Assembly (NCBI GenBank): GCA_016281535.1
Contig: JAEEIT010000034.1
Coordinates: 1 to 53,495 of the forward strand
DNA from: Clostridia bacterium
Lineage (GTDB): Bacteria; Bacillota; Clostridia; Saccharofermentanales; Saccharofermentanaceae
Length of the DNA stretch: 53,495 bases
Direction: 5' to 3'
Part shown: piece by piece, positions 7,321 through 16,137 of the stretch
Layout of the letters: every line of letters begins with the position of its first letter
Numbering within the stretch: position 1 is the first letter of the stretch
The notes under the pieces: generated by a model
Seen by the model: only the letters and a program-made list of their open reading frames with translations
What the model was told of the DNA's origin: nothing
Database searches by the model: none
Program-made: the position numbers and the translations under genes

Positions 7321-10094
7321 TCTTCCCCGTTATTCTCTTCTTTCGGATCATCGCCAGATATGCTCTCCGGATCGATCGGCTTCGCCCAGATCGGACGATC
7401 CGTCGGGAAGTCTGCACCCGACGCCCATGTAGGGAGGATCTTCGGTGCTTCAGAAGTTTCGGGAGTTTCCAGTGTCTCTTTCGCGATCGGCTTCGGGGCT
7501 GCCGGAACGATCCTTCTCGACGGCGGCGGCGCCGGTCTTCTTACCGGTGCAGGAGCAGGTCTTCTCGTCGCCACAGGAGCCTTCGGAGCAGGTTTCTCGT
7601 CTTTCTCCGAAGAAGGTTCCTCCTTCGGAGCAGCCTGCTTCGCAGCGACAGTGGAAGCAGCCAGGGCAGGCGCCGCGCGCTTCGCGGAATCTTCCGTAGC
7701 AGGCCGTGCGGTCGGGCGGTATTTCCCGGCAAATTCATTATTCTTCGGTTCTTCTTCTTTCCATGTAAAACGGCCGGTAGAAGCCACCTCCGGTTCGATC
7801 TCCCAGGGAATATCACGCTTAAGTTTCTCCGGAAGATAGTATCTGTCGATCAGGCGGTTCCAGTCTTTCGGGCGCTTGATGTACAGATAGAGACATACGC
7901 CGAGGAAAAGAAGGATCAGGAACAGGAACGAAAAACCGATGATTTTCCCGACGGAAATGCCGGTCTTTCTTGTTGCAGCGGCAGCTGCGGCGGCCGCAGG
8001 AGTTGCTGCTGCAGCAGTCGTCTCGGAGGGTTCGGCAGACTCAGAAGGTGCCGCCGTCGTCTCTGTCGGAGCAGGTGTCGTCTCCGTGACTTCCGGAACC
8101 ACAGATACGATGGTACCGGAATACTCGGACAGCGAAATACCGTTACTGCCAAGCGGGACGGCGTGATCCAGGCCGACGAATTTCTCTTCGTCCTGCCAGA
8201 GCACTTCCTTGACGAATTCGTATTTCGCATCGTCCCAGGTCGTGAAGTCATCCAGTACCAATCCGCCGGTATCACCGGAATTGGCGTTAAAGCACCAGAA
8301 TGTATAGTTCAGATGGTACTCCCCGATCAGTTGGCGGAGATACGTCATCCACGTAAGGTTCGGTTCTGTCATGAAACCGCCCCACTCGCCGATCAGGATC
8401 GGCGCCGTATTGTCGTTATAGATATACAGCCAGTTCTCGTTCCAGCAGTCGGCCTTCAGGGATTCATAGGTATAACCGCCTTCGAACCACGGCTGGGCGA
8501 ATACGGCCGGGCCGTAGTCATGTGGGGAATAGACGATCTGCTTATTTCTTTCTTCCGAACCGAGATCGATGGGATAGTCCTTCACGCCACGAAGGTTTCC
8601 GCCCCACCAGTTGAAGTAGTAGTCATCGCTGTTCGTGCTGGAGAAATCGCCGTTAGAAGCCAGATCCTTCGGATAGATCTCGATACCTTCGATCACGATC
8701 AGGGCATGGGGGTTCGCATCCAGCACACGGCGTCCGGCCTCCTCGGCCACATACTTCCAGTTGTTATCCGAGGTCGAATCATTCCAGATCGCCTTCTCCT
8801 CGTTGGGCTTGCCGTGGGGCTCATTCTTCAGGTCATAGGCAATGACCGTGTCGTTGTCTTTATAGCGGTCAGCCAGGTAAGAGATCGCATCGTAGTAATC
8901 CTGAAGGGAGATCTTATCCGTATACCAGAGGTTCGTCATGTGACCGGCCGCATCGGTATTCGCACTGTGGATATCGAGCATAACCTTCAGACCATACTTC
9001 CGGCACAGGGAAAGAGCATAGTCGAAGATCTCCTGGCTGTTCATGCCGACCAGCTCGGAGTTCGTCGCCTGATTGAAGTTCGCATCCGGATAGGTGCCGT
9101 TCTTCCAGGAAAGAGCCAGCTCAGCCGACATCGGGATACGAAGAAGATTGAATCCGTGATCGGCGATCGCCTTAAGCGCCTGATCCATATTGACGCTCCA
9201 GCATCCGTCGAAGATATTCGTTCCTGTGTTATAGCCGAACCAGTTAATACCGGTCAGCCAGACCTGCGTACCGTTACTGTCCACGATCTTGTTCCCGTCC
9301 GTGGTGAGCCAGTCATCCCCGGATACAGGATCGGTCGTGCCGGCGCCCGGTTCGCTTGTGGTTTCGGATGTCTCGGAAGACTCGGAAGAATCTGCTGGAG
9401 TGACGGTCGTCTCAATGGTGCCCGGCACTGCGGTAGGAGCTGCAGTGGGGGCAGCAGTTGGTGCCGAAGTGGGTGCGCTCGTCGGAGCCGATGTCGGTGC
9501 AGACGTGGGCGCAGAAGTGGGGGCTGATGTCGGTGCCGAAGTCGGCGCACTGGTAGGAGCGGACGTAGGCGCAGAAGTAGGTGCACTGGTAGGTGCCGTA
9601 GTCGGTGTCGCTGTCGCCGCCACAGTCGGTGTCGGAGACGGAGTATTGGTCGGGGTCGGGGTATTCTTACCCGGATCCGGGGTAGGGGTCTGTGTCGGTG
9701 CCGTAACAAAAGAAGGCGAGACGATCACACCGATCGCACTGACGTCGAATTCGCCGGACATATTAAAACCTGCCGGCGTAACACTCTGACCAGGGGCGGG
9801 AATCTGCCAGTCATACTGGCTCGTAAGTTTCACGATATTCCCGGAAATGCTCTCTCCGCAGTTCCAGGAACCGGAATATGTCGCACCCTCCGGAACTGTA
9901 ATCGTGATCGTCCATCCTTTCAGTTCCCGGTCGGTGTTATTCGTAACGATCAGGTTATAGGACATTCCTCCGTCACTTTGTTTCTGCACTTTTACCGTAA
10001 CACCCTGATCGGCCCGGTTGAACCGAAGCGGTGCCAGAATAAAAATGAAAACCAGCAGCAGGCTGGTAAATCTTCCGAATCTTGTCCTCTCCAT
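7317..10094 (-). CDS. Membrane-anchored GH5 cellulase/endoglucanase with CBM2-like module
   Basis: A 925-residue protein. In order: a signal peptide; a CBM2-like domain (about residues 30-140, with GWTITITVP and a GSWNC tryptophan); a Pro/Thr linker with 11 APTS tetrapeptides plus APTA variants; a GH5 catalytic domain starting near WLTGINWFGY; a Thr/Ala-rich spacer; a membrane helix (IIGFSFLFLILLFLGVCLYLY); and a basic, Pro/Ala-rich tail of roughly 150 residues on the cytoplasmic side. The catalytic acid is the Glu of DLKNEPHG and the nucleophile is the Glu of LIGEWGG. It should cut beta-1,4-glucans at the cell surface. The ATG at 10094 fits the ribosome site better than the GTG at 10103. It begins 15 bases after the aroQ-CM stop. 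Confidence 0.88.
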   Translation of the reverse strand: MERTRFGRFTSLLLVFIFILAPLRFNRADQGVTVKVQKQSDGGMSYNLIVTNNTDRELKGWTITITVPEGATYSGSWNCGESISGNIVKLTSQYDWQIPAPGQSVTPAGFNMSGEFDVSAIGVIVSPSFVTAPTQTPTPDPGKNTPTPTNTPSPTPTVAATATPTTAPTSAPTSAPTSAPTSAPTSAPTSAPTSAPTSAPTSAPTSAPTSAPTAAPTAAPTAVPGTIETTVTPADSSESSETSETTSEPGAGTTDPVSGDDWLTTDGNKIVDSNGTQVWLTGINWFGYNTGTNIFDGCWSVNMDQALKAIADHGFNLLRIPMSAELALSWKNGTYPDANFNQATNSELVGMNSQEIFDYALSLCRKYGLKVMLDIHSANTDAAGHMTNLWYTDKISLQDYYDAISYLADRYKDNDTVIAYDLKNEPHGKPNEEKAIWNDSTSDNNWKYVAEEAGRRVLDANPHALIVIEGIEIYPKDLASNGDFSSTNSDDYYFNWWGGNLRGVKDYPIDLGSEERNKQIVYSPHDYGPAVFAQPWFEGGYTYESLKADCWNENWLYIYNDNTAPILIGEWGGFMTEPNLTWMTYLRQLIGEYHLNYTFWCFNANSGDTGGLVLDDFTTWDDAKYEFVKEVLWQDEEKFVGLDHAVPLGSNGISLSEYSGTIVSVVPEVTETTPAPTETTAAPSESAEPSETTAAAATPAAAAAAAATRKTGISVGKIIGFSFLFLILLFLGVCLYLYIKRPKDWNRLIDRYYLPEKLKRDIPWEIEPEVASTGRFTWKEEEPKNNEFAGKYRPTARPATEDSAKRAAPALAASTVAAKQAAPKEEPSSEKDEKPAPKAPVATRRPAPAPVRRPAPPPSRRIVPAAPKPIAKETLETPETSEAPKILPTWASGADFPTDRPIWAKPIDPESISGDDPKEENNGEE

Positions 10095-10109
10095 AGATCT
10101 CACATCCCT

Positions 10110-10853
10110 TTATTTCAGTTCATCCTGCCTTTGCCGCGACAGGCGCAGGATCTCCTTCATGAGAGATTTCGCTGCCTCGCTGTATTGTCCTTCCACCTGA
10201 TTTCCGACACGTTCGAGGATCTCGGCTTCCCGCGACGGCACCATTGTCGGCATGCCCGCCTCCGCCTTGATCTTCGCGATCCGGTCGATGTGCTTCATTC
10301 TTCTTTCGAAGAGGATGAAGAGTTCTTTATCGATTTCATTTAAAGCCTGACGCTCCTCAGCAAGAAGAGCCTCCGGCGTAAGTGCTTCTTCCGAAGATGT
10401 TTCGTCTTCTTCCGACGATTTCATATACGTACTGACCAGTTTCTCCATCGCAACGAGATATCCTTTCACACCCATGCCGCAGACCTGCTCGACACAGACC
10501 GCCTCGATGACGGAAGTGTTTCTGAAATCTTCGCGGTTATGGATATCGGAGAGATGGACTTCGATCACCGGGATCTTACACAGCTCGATGGCATCACGGA
10601 TCGCGATGCTGTAGTGCGTATAGGCTCCGGCATTCAGGACGATACCGTCGATCACGCCCATGGAATTGTGGATCTTCTTAATAATCGCCGACTCGGATTC
10701 CGACTGGAAACACTCTACCTTCACGCCCAGCTCGATTCCCTTCAGACAGCAGGCATTCTCCAGATCCCGGAGCGTGCCGGAGCCATAATGCTTCGGATCG
10801 CGTTTGCCGAGCATCGACAGGTTCGGACCGTTCATGATCAGTATCGTCTTCAT
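10110..10853 (-). CDS. Bifunctional type II 3-dehydroquinate dehydratase - chorismate mutase
   Basis: A 247-residue fusion. Residues 1 to about 145 are a complete type II dehydroquinase (AroQ fold). It has GPNLSMLGKRDP with the catalytic Arg18 and Tyr23, LNAGAYTHYS, and the His-bearing EVHLSDIHNREDFR. After an acidic linker (about 150-165) comes an all-helical chorismate mutase domain: LNEIDKELFILFERR, IAKIKAEAG and PSREAEILERV are the family's usual Arg/Lys/Glu active-site elements. It would dehydrate 3-dehydroquinate and later convert chorismate to prephenate. An ATG further upstream in frame (10943) lies inside aroC; the ATG at 10853 follows the aroC stop by one base and has AAAGGGAG upstream. 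Confidence 0.9.
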   Translation of the reverse strand: MKTILIMNGPNLSMLGKRDPKHYGSGTLRDLENACCLKGIELGVKVECFQSESESAIIKKIHNSMGVIDGIVLNAGAYTHYSIAIRDAIELCKIPVIEVHLSDIHNREDFRNTSVIEAVCVEQVCGMGVKGYLVAMEKLVSTYMKSSEEDETSSEEALTPEALLAEERQALNEIDKELFILFERRMKHIDRIAKIKAEAGMPTMVPSREAEILERVGNQVEGQYSEAAKSLMKEILRLSRQRQDELK

Positions 10854-10854
10854 G

Positions 10855-11931
10855 TTATTCTCCCTTTCCCATATATGCATCAAGAAGCGCCAGTGCCAGG
10901 CAGCCTTCCGCCACCGGAAGGGCTCTGGGAACGATGCATGCATCGTGACGTCCTTTGATCTGGATCTTCGTATTCTCTTTTGCGTCCAGATCCACGGTAT
11001 CCTGTTCCATCCCGATGGACGGCGTCGGCTTGAAGGCTACCTGCGCGAGGACCGGCATACCGTTACTGATGCCCCCCTCGAATCCGCCGCCGTGATTCGT
11101 CGTCATGCGGAGCTTGCCATCCTTAAACGCCAGATGGTCGTTGTTCTGCGAGCCTCTCCGGCTCGCAACTTCGAAGCCGCTTCCGAAGGAAACGCCCTTG
11201 ACGGCCGGCACGCCGAACATCAGCTGGGCGAAGGAACTCTCCACGGTATCCCACATAGGGGAGCCGATGCCGCCCGGGAAACCCGTCGCCATGACCTCTA
11301 CTATACCACCGACCGAGTCGTTCTCCAACTTCGCTGCCTCGATCTCTTCCTTCATGCGGGACGCCACCGCTGTATTTTCCTGGGCAAAAGCGCCCTCGGC
11401 CGGGATCACCGGCACCTCTTCTTCTTCCCATCCCGGCGCCGAGATCCGTCCGATGCGGATGATGTGTCCGTAGATCTCCACGCCGCACTTTTCCTTCAGG
11501 ATCTGCTTCGCAATCGCTCCTGCGAAGAGGATCGGGGCCGTGAGACGTCCGGAGAAATGTCCGCCACCTCGGGGGTCGTTGCTCATCTTATAACGAAGAC
11601 GGGCGGTGTAGTCCGCATGTCCCGGTCTTGGTGTCACGGTGAATCCGTCGTAGTCGGAACTGTGGGTATTGGTGTTCAATATCTCCATCGCCAGCGGCGT
11701 ACCTGTCGTCCTGCCGTTATAAAGTCCGGACAGGACTGTCGGAAGATCGGCTTCCGATCGAGGTGTCGAGCCTACCTGTTTTCCCGGGGCTCTTCTCTGC
11801 ATCTCTTTTACGATCTTCTCTTCATCGATGGCGATGCCGGAAGGAAGCCCGTCGATCACCACTCCGATCGCAGGTCCGTGCGACTCCCCGTATACACTTA
11901 TCCTGATGCGGTTACCCCACGTCGATCCCAT
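10855..11931 (-). CDS. aroC: Chorismate synthase
   Basis: A 358-residue, full-length enzyme converting EPSP to chorismate with reduced FMN. Signature segments are GESHGPAIGVVIDGLPSG near the N-terminus, RPGHADYTARLRY, and GSGFEVASRRGSQNND. Its start overlaps the end of aroA by 20 bases and its stop is one base before the dehydroquinase-mutase start, so it sits in a tightly packed operon. Confidence 0.96.
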   Translation of the reverse strand: MGSTWGNRIRISVYGESHGPAIGVVIDGLPSGIAIDEEKIVKEMQRRAPGKQVGSTPRSEADLPTVLSGLYNGRTTGTPLAMEILNTNTHSSDYDGFTVTPRPGHADYTARLRYKMSNDPRGGGHFSGRLTAPILFAGAIAKQILKEKCGVEIYGHIIRIGRISAPGWEEEEVPVIPAEGAFAQENTAVASRMKEEIEAAKLENDSVGGIVEVMATGFPGGIGSPMWDTVESSFAQLMFGVPAVKGVSFGSGFEVASRRGSQNNDHLAFKDGKLRMTTNHGGGFEGGISNGMPVLAQVAFKPTPSIGMEQDTVDLDAKENTKIQIKGRHDACIVPRALPVAEGCLALALLDAYMGKGE

Positions 11932-13246
11932 TGATTCTTCCTCCCAAATTCATATAGTCCGTAAAGAAAGCCGGATAGGATTTCTCTACTGCGATCGGAT
12001 CCTTGATCCATACCGTCTCTTCTGCGGCCGTGGCCGCGATGGCAGAAGCCATGACCAGACGGTGGTCTTTACAGCTGTCCACGGTTCCGCCCGTGAAACA
12101 CTTTCTCCCTGTCGTACTCTGACCGCTGATGCGAAGTCCGTCTTCCGTGATCTCATTTCGTATACCGAGCTCGGTCAGCATCGCAGAGGTAGAAGCGATC
12201 CTGTCTGATTCCTTGATGCGCAGCCTCTCGGCATGAACGATCTTCGTGATGCAGTTCGTCGCGGCCGCTGCGATGGCAAATACCGGAACCAGGTCCGGCA
12301 CATCTCTGGCAGCCATCTCAAATACTTCTCTCTTGTCCGGATCGGTGATCCTGCCTTCTTCTTTATTTCTCTCTTCCGCTTCGTCGTTTCTCTTCTCCAC
12401 TTCGGAAAGTCCCGCAAGCAGCTCTACGATCGCGCGGTCTCCCTGCGCCGTTTTCTTCGGAAGATTCGTAAGAACGATATTCGAACCAAGATAGTTCGCC
12501 ACCAGCCAGAAGGCCGCCTGGGAGAAGTCTGCCTCAACTTCATAGGGTTCTTCTCTGTGGGGAGCCTGCTTTCCGGGAAGCAGATAACCGGAAGACTCCA
12601 CCGCCACTTCCACGCCGAAACTTCGCATCACTTCGCGCGTCATATCCACATACGGGCGTGATTCCAACTCGGTAGTAAGGGTCAGCCGGGACGGGCCACC
12701 CGCCGCCGACAGTGCCATGAGAAGTCCGGAAATATACTGGGAACTGACATTTCCGGGAAGGGAATACTCACCCGGACGCATCTTTCCTTCCACCAGAAGT
12801 GGAAGCGAAAGTCCGGTCTCATCGAGATACCGCATCGTCGCACCGGAGCCTTCGAACACACCTTCGTATTCTCGAATCGGCCGCTGCGGAAGTCTTCCGG
12901 AACCGATGAACTTCGTCGGGATACCGAGCACTGCCGCAAGAGGGATCAGAAACCGAAGTGTCGACCCGGATTCCTTACAGTCGATCACGACCGGTTCACG
13001 ACCTTCTGCAGGTGCATCGGCTTTGGCTGCCTCACCTAGAGTAAGGAGCGCCCGCTTCGTGGCACGGATATCGTCGGAAACGTTCGTCTCATCGATCTTC
13101 GCCAGAGAAATATCCCCGCTCAGGAACGCCATGATCAGCGCCCTGTGCGCCGCGCTCTTAGACTGTGGCACACAGACCTCACCCTGAAGTTTCCCCGGTA
13201 CGATACCAAGTATCCCGGAGCTATATAATTCCGAAAGTTCCCTCAT
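11912..13246 (-). CDS. aroA: 3-phosphoshikimate 1-carboxyvinyltransferase (EPSP synthase)
   Basis: A 444-residue enzyme that adds enolpyruvate from PEP to shikimate-3-phosphate. Key segments are PQSKSAAHRALIMA, DCKESGSTLRFLIPLAA, the basic segment RLPQRPI, and the late RIKESDRI motif. The frame extends upstream to 13333, but AGGAAG lies 7 bases before the ATG at 13246 and conserved sequence starts only there. It is the first gene of the second half of the aro block, with a separate upstream -10 element. Confidence 0.95.
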   Translation of the reverse strand: MRELSELYSSGILGIVPGKLQGEVCVPQSKSAAHRALIMAFLSGDISLAKIDETNVSDDIRATKRALLTLGEAAKADAPAEGREPVVIDCKESGSTLRFLIPLAAVLGIPTKFIGSGRLPQRPIREYEGVFEGSGATMRYLDETGLSLPLLVEGKMRPGEYSLPGNVSSQYISGLLMALSAAGGPSRLTLTTELESRPYVDMTREVMRSFGVEVAVESSGYLLPGKQAPHREEPYEVEADFSQAAFWLVANYLGSNIVLTNLPKKTAQGDRAIVELLAGLSEVEKRNDEAEERNKEEGRITDPDKREVFEMAARDVPDLVPVFAIAAAATNCITKIVHAERLRIKESDRIASTSAMLTELGIRNEITEDGLRISGQSTTGRKCFTGGTVDSCKDHRLVMASAIAATAAEETVWIKDPIAVEKSYPAFFTDYMNLGGRINGIDVG

Positions 13247-13285
13247 GCATTTACTTCCTATCACATAATTACCGAATTCTATAGG

Positions 13286-13291
13286 ATTATA
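13286..13291 (-). promoter_or_regulatory. Candidate -10 element upstream of aroA
   Basis: On the - strand the sequence reads TTGTATAATCC, a perfect TATAAT about 40 bases before the aroA ATG. No good -35 is visible at 16-18 bases. It suggests aroA-aroC-aroQ/CM can be transcribed apart from tyrA-aroEK-aroB. Confidence 0.4.
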
Positions 13292-13413
13292 CAATAAAAT
13301 AGGACCTCTCGGGAAGTTCAGACGGCAAATCAAGGACTTACGCCCGATTACATAAAAAGAAATGGCTCAAATCTGATTCAACGAAAGAAGGTCTATCATC
13401 TCTGCTTGTTGAA

Positions 13414-13515
13414 CCTACAAATAGTCCCACATTTCGATAGGATTTGTAGGACAAAACGTAGGATTCCTACAAATAGTCCCATATTTCGTTGGATTCTGTG
13501 GGACCAAACGCAGGA
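13414..13515. repeat. Two tandem 50-bp palindromic repeats
   Basis: Two 50-bp units (13414-13463 and 13466-13515), roughly 80% alike, both start CCTACAAATAGTCCCA and end in AAACG(T/C)AGGA. In the first, CCTACAAAT pairs with ATTTGTAGG. In the second, GTCCCA pairs with TGGGAC. They lie in the 446-base gap between aroA and aroB, which holds no gene. Confidence 0.7.
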
Positions 13516-13575
13516 CGCAGCAGTAACTAAAATCACACTTCATAATCAACACGCAAAGGTGACGGAGCAATAAAT

Positions 13576-13614
13576 AATCACCCATTTCGGAATTAGGGAA
13601 CCAAATGGGTGATT
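13576..13614 (-). terminator. Long hairpin downstream of aroB
   Basis: A perfect 12-bp stem, AATCACCCATTT (13576-13587) with AAATGGGTGATT (13603-13614), has a 15-base loop. On the - strand it is followed by ATTTATTG, a poor T-tract. It may end the tyrA-aroB transcript, or it may belong to the palindrome family next to it. Confidence 0.45.
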
Positions 13615-13692
13615 TATCAACAATTTAGGCGACCGTCCCAGTGGGACTACGCTCTTTAGTTGTATAGCATCGGAGCATATCTCCGTCAATTC

Positions 13693-14733
13693 TCACAGCA
13701 GATCATGCAGCTCCTGCTCGGACAGCGGGCGGGTCTTGCTCTCGCCGATGTTGTTGATCATGACGTAATAGATCTTACCGTTCAGTTTCTTCTTATCGGA
13801 GCACATCGTGTGGAACAGTTCCTCCACCGGAAGATTCGTCGTCGTCGGCAGATGCCACTTCTCGAGGACCGCAAGGATACGTTCCTTGACGCCCTCCGGG
13901 GTCTCACCGAGTTTCACGCCGAGATCCACCGCCTTGACCATGCCGATGGCCACGGCCTCACCGTGGGTATACTTCGTGTATCCGGAGACCTTCTCGATCG
14001 CATGGCCCCATGTGTGGCCGAAGTTCAGGAGCATTCTCTCGCCGGTATCGTACTCATCGTTCTGCACGACCGTTGTCTTGATCTTCACGCAGCGCTCGAT
14101 CATCCACTCCATGTCCGCCTGGCCCTTCTCGATGGCCTCGAAGAGCATCGCGTCGCGGATGCATCCGTACTTAATGACCTCGGCCATACCCTCAGCCATA
14201 CGCGTTCTCGACAGCGACTTCAGAAGGCCCGGGTCGATAACGACGGCTTTCGGCTGGTAAAATGCGCCGACGAGGTTCTTGCCGAAGGGCATGTCGATGC
14301 CGGTCTTGCCGCCGATAGAAGAGTCCACCTGCGCCAGGAGCGTCGTCGGCACCTGCATCAGGTTACATCCGCGCATATAGGTCGCCGCCGCAAATCCCGC
14401 CAGATCACCGACCACACCGCCGCCAAGCGCGATCACCAGGTCGGATCTCGTCATGCCGAAGTCATGCATCGCACCGTAGATCTCGAAGAGTTTCGTCTCG
14501 CATTTACTGGCCTCACCGTTCGGGATCGTATAGGAAGCGACCTCGAATCCCGAAGCCTCCAGCGATTGCTTCGCAGCTTGAAAATACAGACCCTCGACGA
14601 TATCGTCCGTAACGATAAACGCCTTTCTGCTTCTGACGGTCTTCCCCGCCACTTCTCCCAACTGGGCCAGCGCGCCCGTTCTGATCAGGATCGGATATTT
14701 CCCATGATTCGTATTGGCCATGATTTCCGGCAT
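13693..14733 (-). CDS. aroB: 3-dehydroquinate synthase
   Basis: A 346-residue enzyme turning DAHP into 3-dehydroquinate, using NAD and a divalent metal. It has ALGGGVVGDLAGFAAATYMRG (the NAD-binding glycine motif), PTTLLAQVDSSIGGKTGI, a Glu in the AEVIKYG segment, and NFGHTWGHAIE with a metal-binding His. Its ATG is preceded by GAGG with an 8-base spacer. It lies 69 bases downstream of the AroE-AroK fusion, in the same direction. Confidence 0.96.
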   Translation of the reverse strand: MPEIMANTNHGKYPILIRTGALAQLGEVAGKTVRSRKAFIVTDDIVEGLYFQAAKQSLEASGFEVASYTIPNGEASKCETKLFEIYGAMHDFGMTRSDLVIALGGGVVGDLAGFAAATYMRGCNLMQVPTTLLAQVDSSIGGKTGIDMPFGKNLVGAFYQPKAVVIDPGLLKSLSRTRMAEGMAEVIKYGCIRDAMLFEAIEKGQADMEWMIERCVKIKTTVVQNDEYDTGERMLLNFGHTWGHAIEKVSGYTKYTHGEAVAIGMVKAVDLGVKLGETPEGVKERILAVLEKWHLPTTTNLPVEELFHTMCSDKKKLNGKIYYVMINNIGESKTRPLSEQELHDLL

Positions 14734-14802
14734 AGTATGTACCTCGCTTTTTCGTCTATTCTCTGCGCCGAAGAGGCGCTTGCTCTCATCTTTTCTATTG
14801 TA

Positions 14803-16137
14803 TCACGGAAGGAGCAGGTCCTTCATCTTCTGAAGCACCACTTCCACCTTATCTCCTGCGGGAAGCACCACATCCGAGCCCTCCAGGTAGGACGCTTCCC
14901 GGTCAGAAAGGCGCGCACACATATTCCGGTACGCGGTCTCCTTATCCGACGCCTGAAGAAGCGGTCTGGTGGTGTCGTTCTTCACCCGCTCCCAGATCGT
15001 ATCCGAATCGACCTTCAAGTAGATCACGACCGCCTTGCCGGAAGCAAGAAGCGCTCGGTTCTCTTCCCGTGTCAGCACACCGCCGCCGAGGGAAATGACC
15101 TCGGAACCGGAAGTCTCCAGCACGGCCTTCAGCACATCGTGCTCCATCCTCCGGAACGTCTCCTCACCGTCTTTTCGGAAGATCTCGGTAATCGGGCACC
15201 CCGCGATGGCCTCGATCCTTTCGTCAAGGTCGAGGAAGGGGATCTTCATGTCCTCGGCGAGCCTTCTTCCGATGGTCGTTTTCCCTGCGCCCATGAAGCC
15301 CGTCAGCACGATCTTCATGGGGTTTTTCTCCCAGAGTTTCTTCCGCACATCCGGCAGTATCGCCGCGAGCCGCTCGTCATCGAAATACGCATCCGGCGCC
15401 CAGATCTTCTCGGCCGCGATGGCCTGGTTCAGAAGCATCTTTAATCCAGATACTGCACGTCCGCCCTTCGCGCGCACCTGCATGCAGGACTTCGTCGGGC
15501 ACGGGTTATAGATCGTATCAAAGAATGTGCCGCCATCGGAGAGAAGATCCAGATGCGGCGCGACATCGTGGACATTCGGCCACATACCGCAGGGTGTTCC
15601 GTTTAATACCGTGTCAAAAGCACTGTTCTCCGTTATCTCTTCTGCGACGGAGACTTTCTCGTACCCCTTACCCTTGCATTCCTTCACGAGAGCCAGTGCT
15701 TTTTCCGGAGAACGGGCCCAGATCGTAAGATCCGCCCCGGCCTTCAGGGCTTCGATGGCCATCATACGCGAAACTCCGCCTGCACCGAGAAGAAGGACTT
15801 TCTTCTTCTTCATGGGAATATTACAGGACAGGAACCCGTCCACGTCGGTGTTGTAGCCGATCTTCCCGCAGACGGTATTCGCCGCACCATATTCACGGAC
15901 CATCGGTGCCATATCATCGAGAAACGGAAGGATCGCGACCTTATGGGGGATCGTGACATTAAAGCCCGTGAGCTCACGCATCAGGATCGGCGCATATTTC
16001 GGAAGCTCCTCCGGTGAGATCTCGTAGAGCTCGTATTTCCCGGAGATGCCGCTGGCCTCCATGATCCGCTCGTGGATATAGGGCGACATCGAGTGTCCCA
16101 GAGGAGATCCGATCAGACCCGCTTTAATCACAGACAT
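14803..16137 (-). CDS. Bifunctional shikimate dehydrogenase - shikimate kinase
   Basis: A 444-residue fusion in one uninterrupted frame. Residues 1 to about 272 are AroE: GSPLGHSMSPYIH (substrate site), FNVTIPHK with the catalytic Lys, GAGGVSRMMAIEALKAG (NADP site) and YNPCPTK. Residues 274-444 are a complete shikimate kinase: GFMGAGKTTIGRRLA (P-loop), LDLDERIE and SLGGGVL. The protein would reduce 3-dehydroshikimate and phosphorylate the shikimate formed. The kinase domain begins at an internal ATG (15318) preceded by GGGAG, so a free kinase could also be made. Its start overlaps the tyrA stop by 14 bases. Confidence 0.92.
   Translation of the reverse strand: MSVIKAGLIGSPLGHSMSPYIHERIMEASGISGKYELYEISPEELPKYAPILMRELTGFNVTIPHKVAILPFLDDMAPMVREYGAANTVCGKIGYNTDVDGFLSCNIPMKKKKVLLLGAGGVSRMMAIEALKAGADLTIWARSPEKALALVKECKGKGYEKVSVAEEITENSAFDTVLNGTPCGMWPNVHDVAPHLDLLSDGGTFFDTIYNPCPTKSCMQVRAKGGRAVSGLKMLLNQAIAAEKIWAPDAYFDDERLAAILPDVRKKLWEKNPMKIVLTGFMGAGKTTIGRRLAEDMKIPFLDLDERIEAIAGCPITEIFRKDGEETFRRMEHDVLKAVLETSGSEVISLGGGVLTREENRALLASGKAVVIYLKVDSDTIWERVKNDTTRPLLQASDKETAYRNMCARLSDREASYLEGSDVVLPAGDKVEVVLQKMKDLLLP

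Noticed and set aside
7284-9527. A 747-codon open frame on the + strand
   Set aside because: It is antisense to the GH5 cellulase. The product is Arg/Gly-rich without domains, and the frame stays open because of the C/G-biased third positions and the repeated linker of the real gene.
9430-9610. 12-bp tandem repeats that look like a DNA repeat element
   Set aside because: They encode the APTS linker of the cellulase in frame, so coding explains them.
13660-15444. A 594-codon open frame on the + strand
   Set aside because: It is antisense to aroB and the AroE-AroK fusion, both of which have clear motifs. The antisense product shows no domain and no ribosome site.
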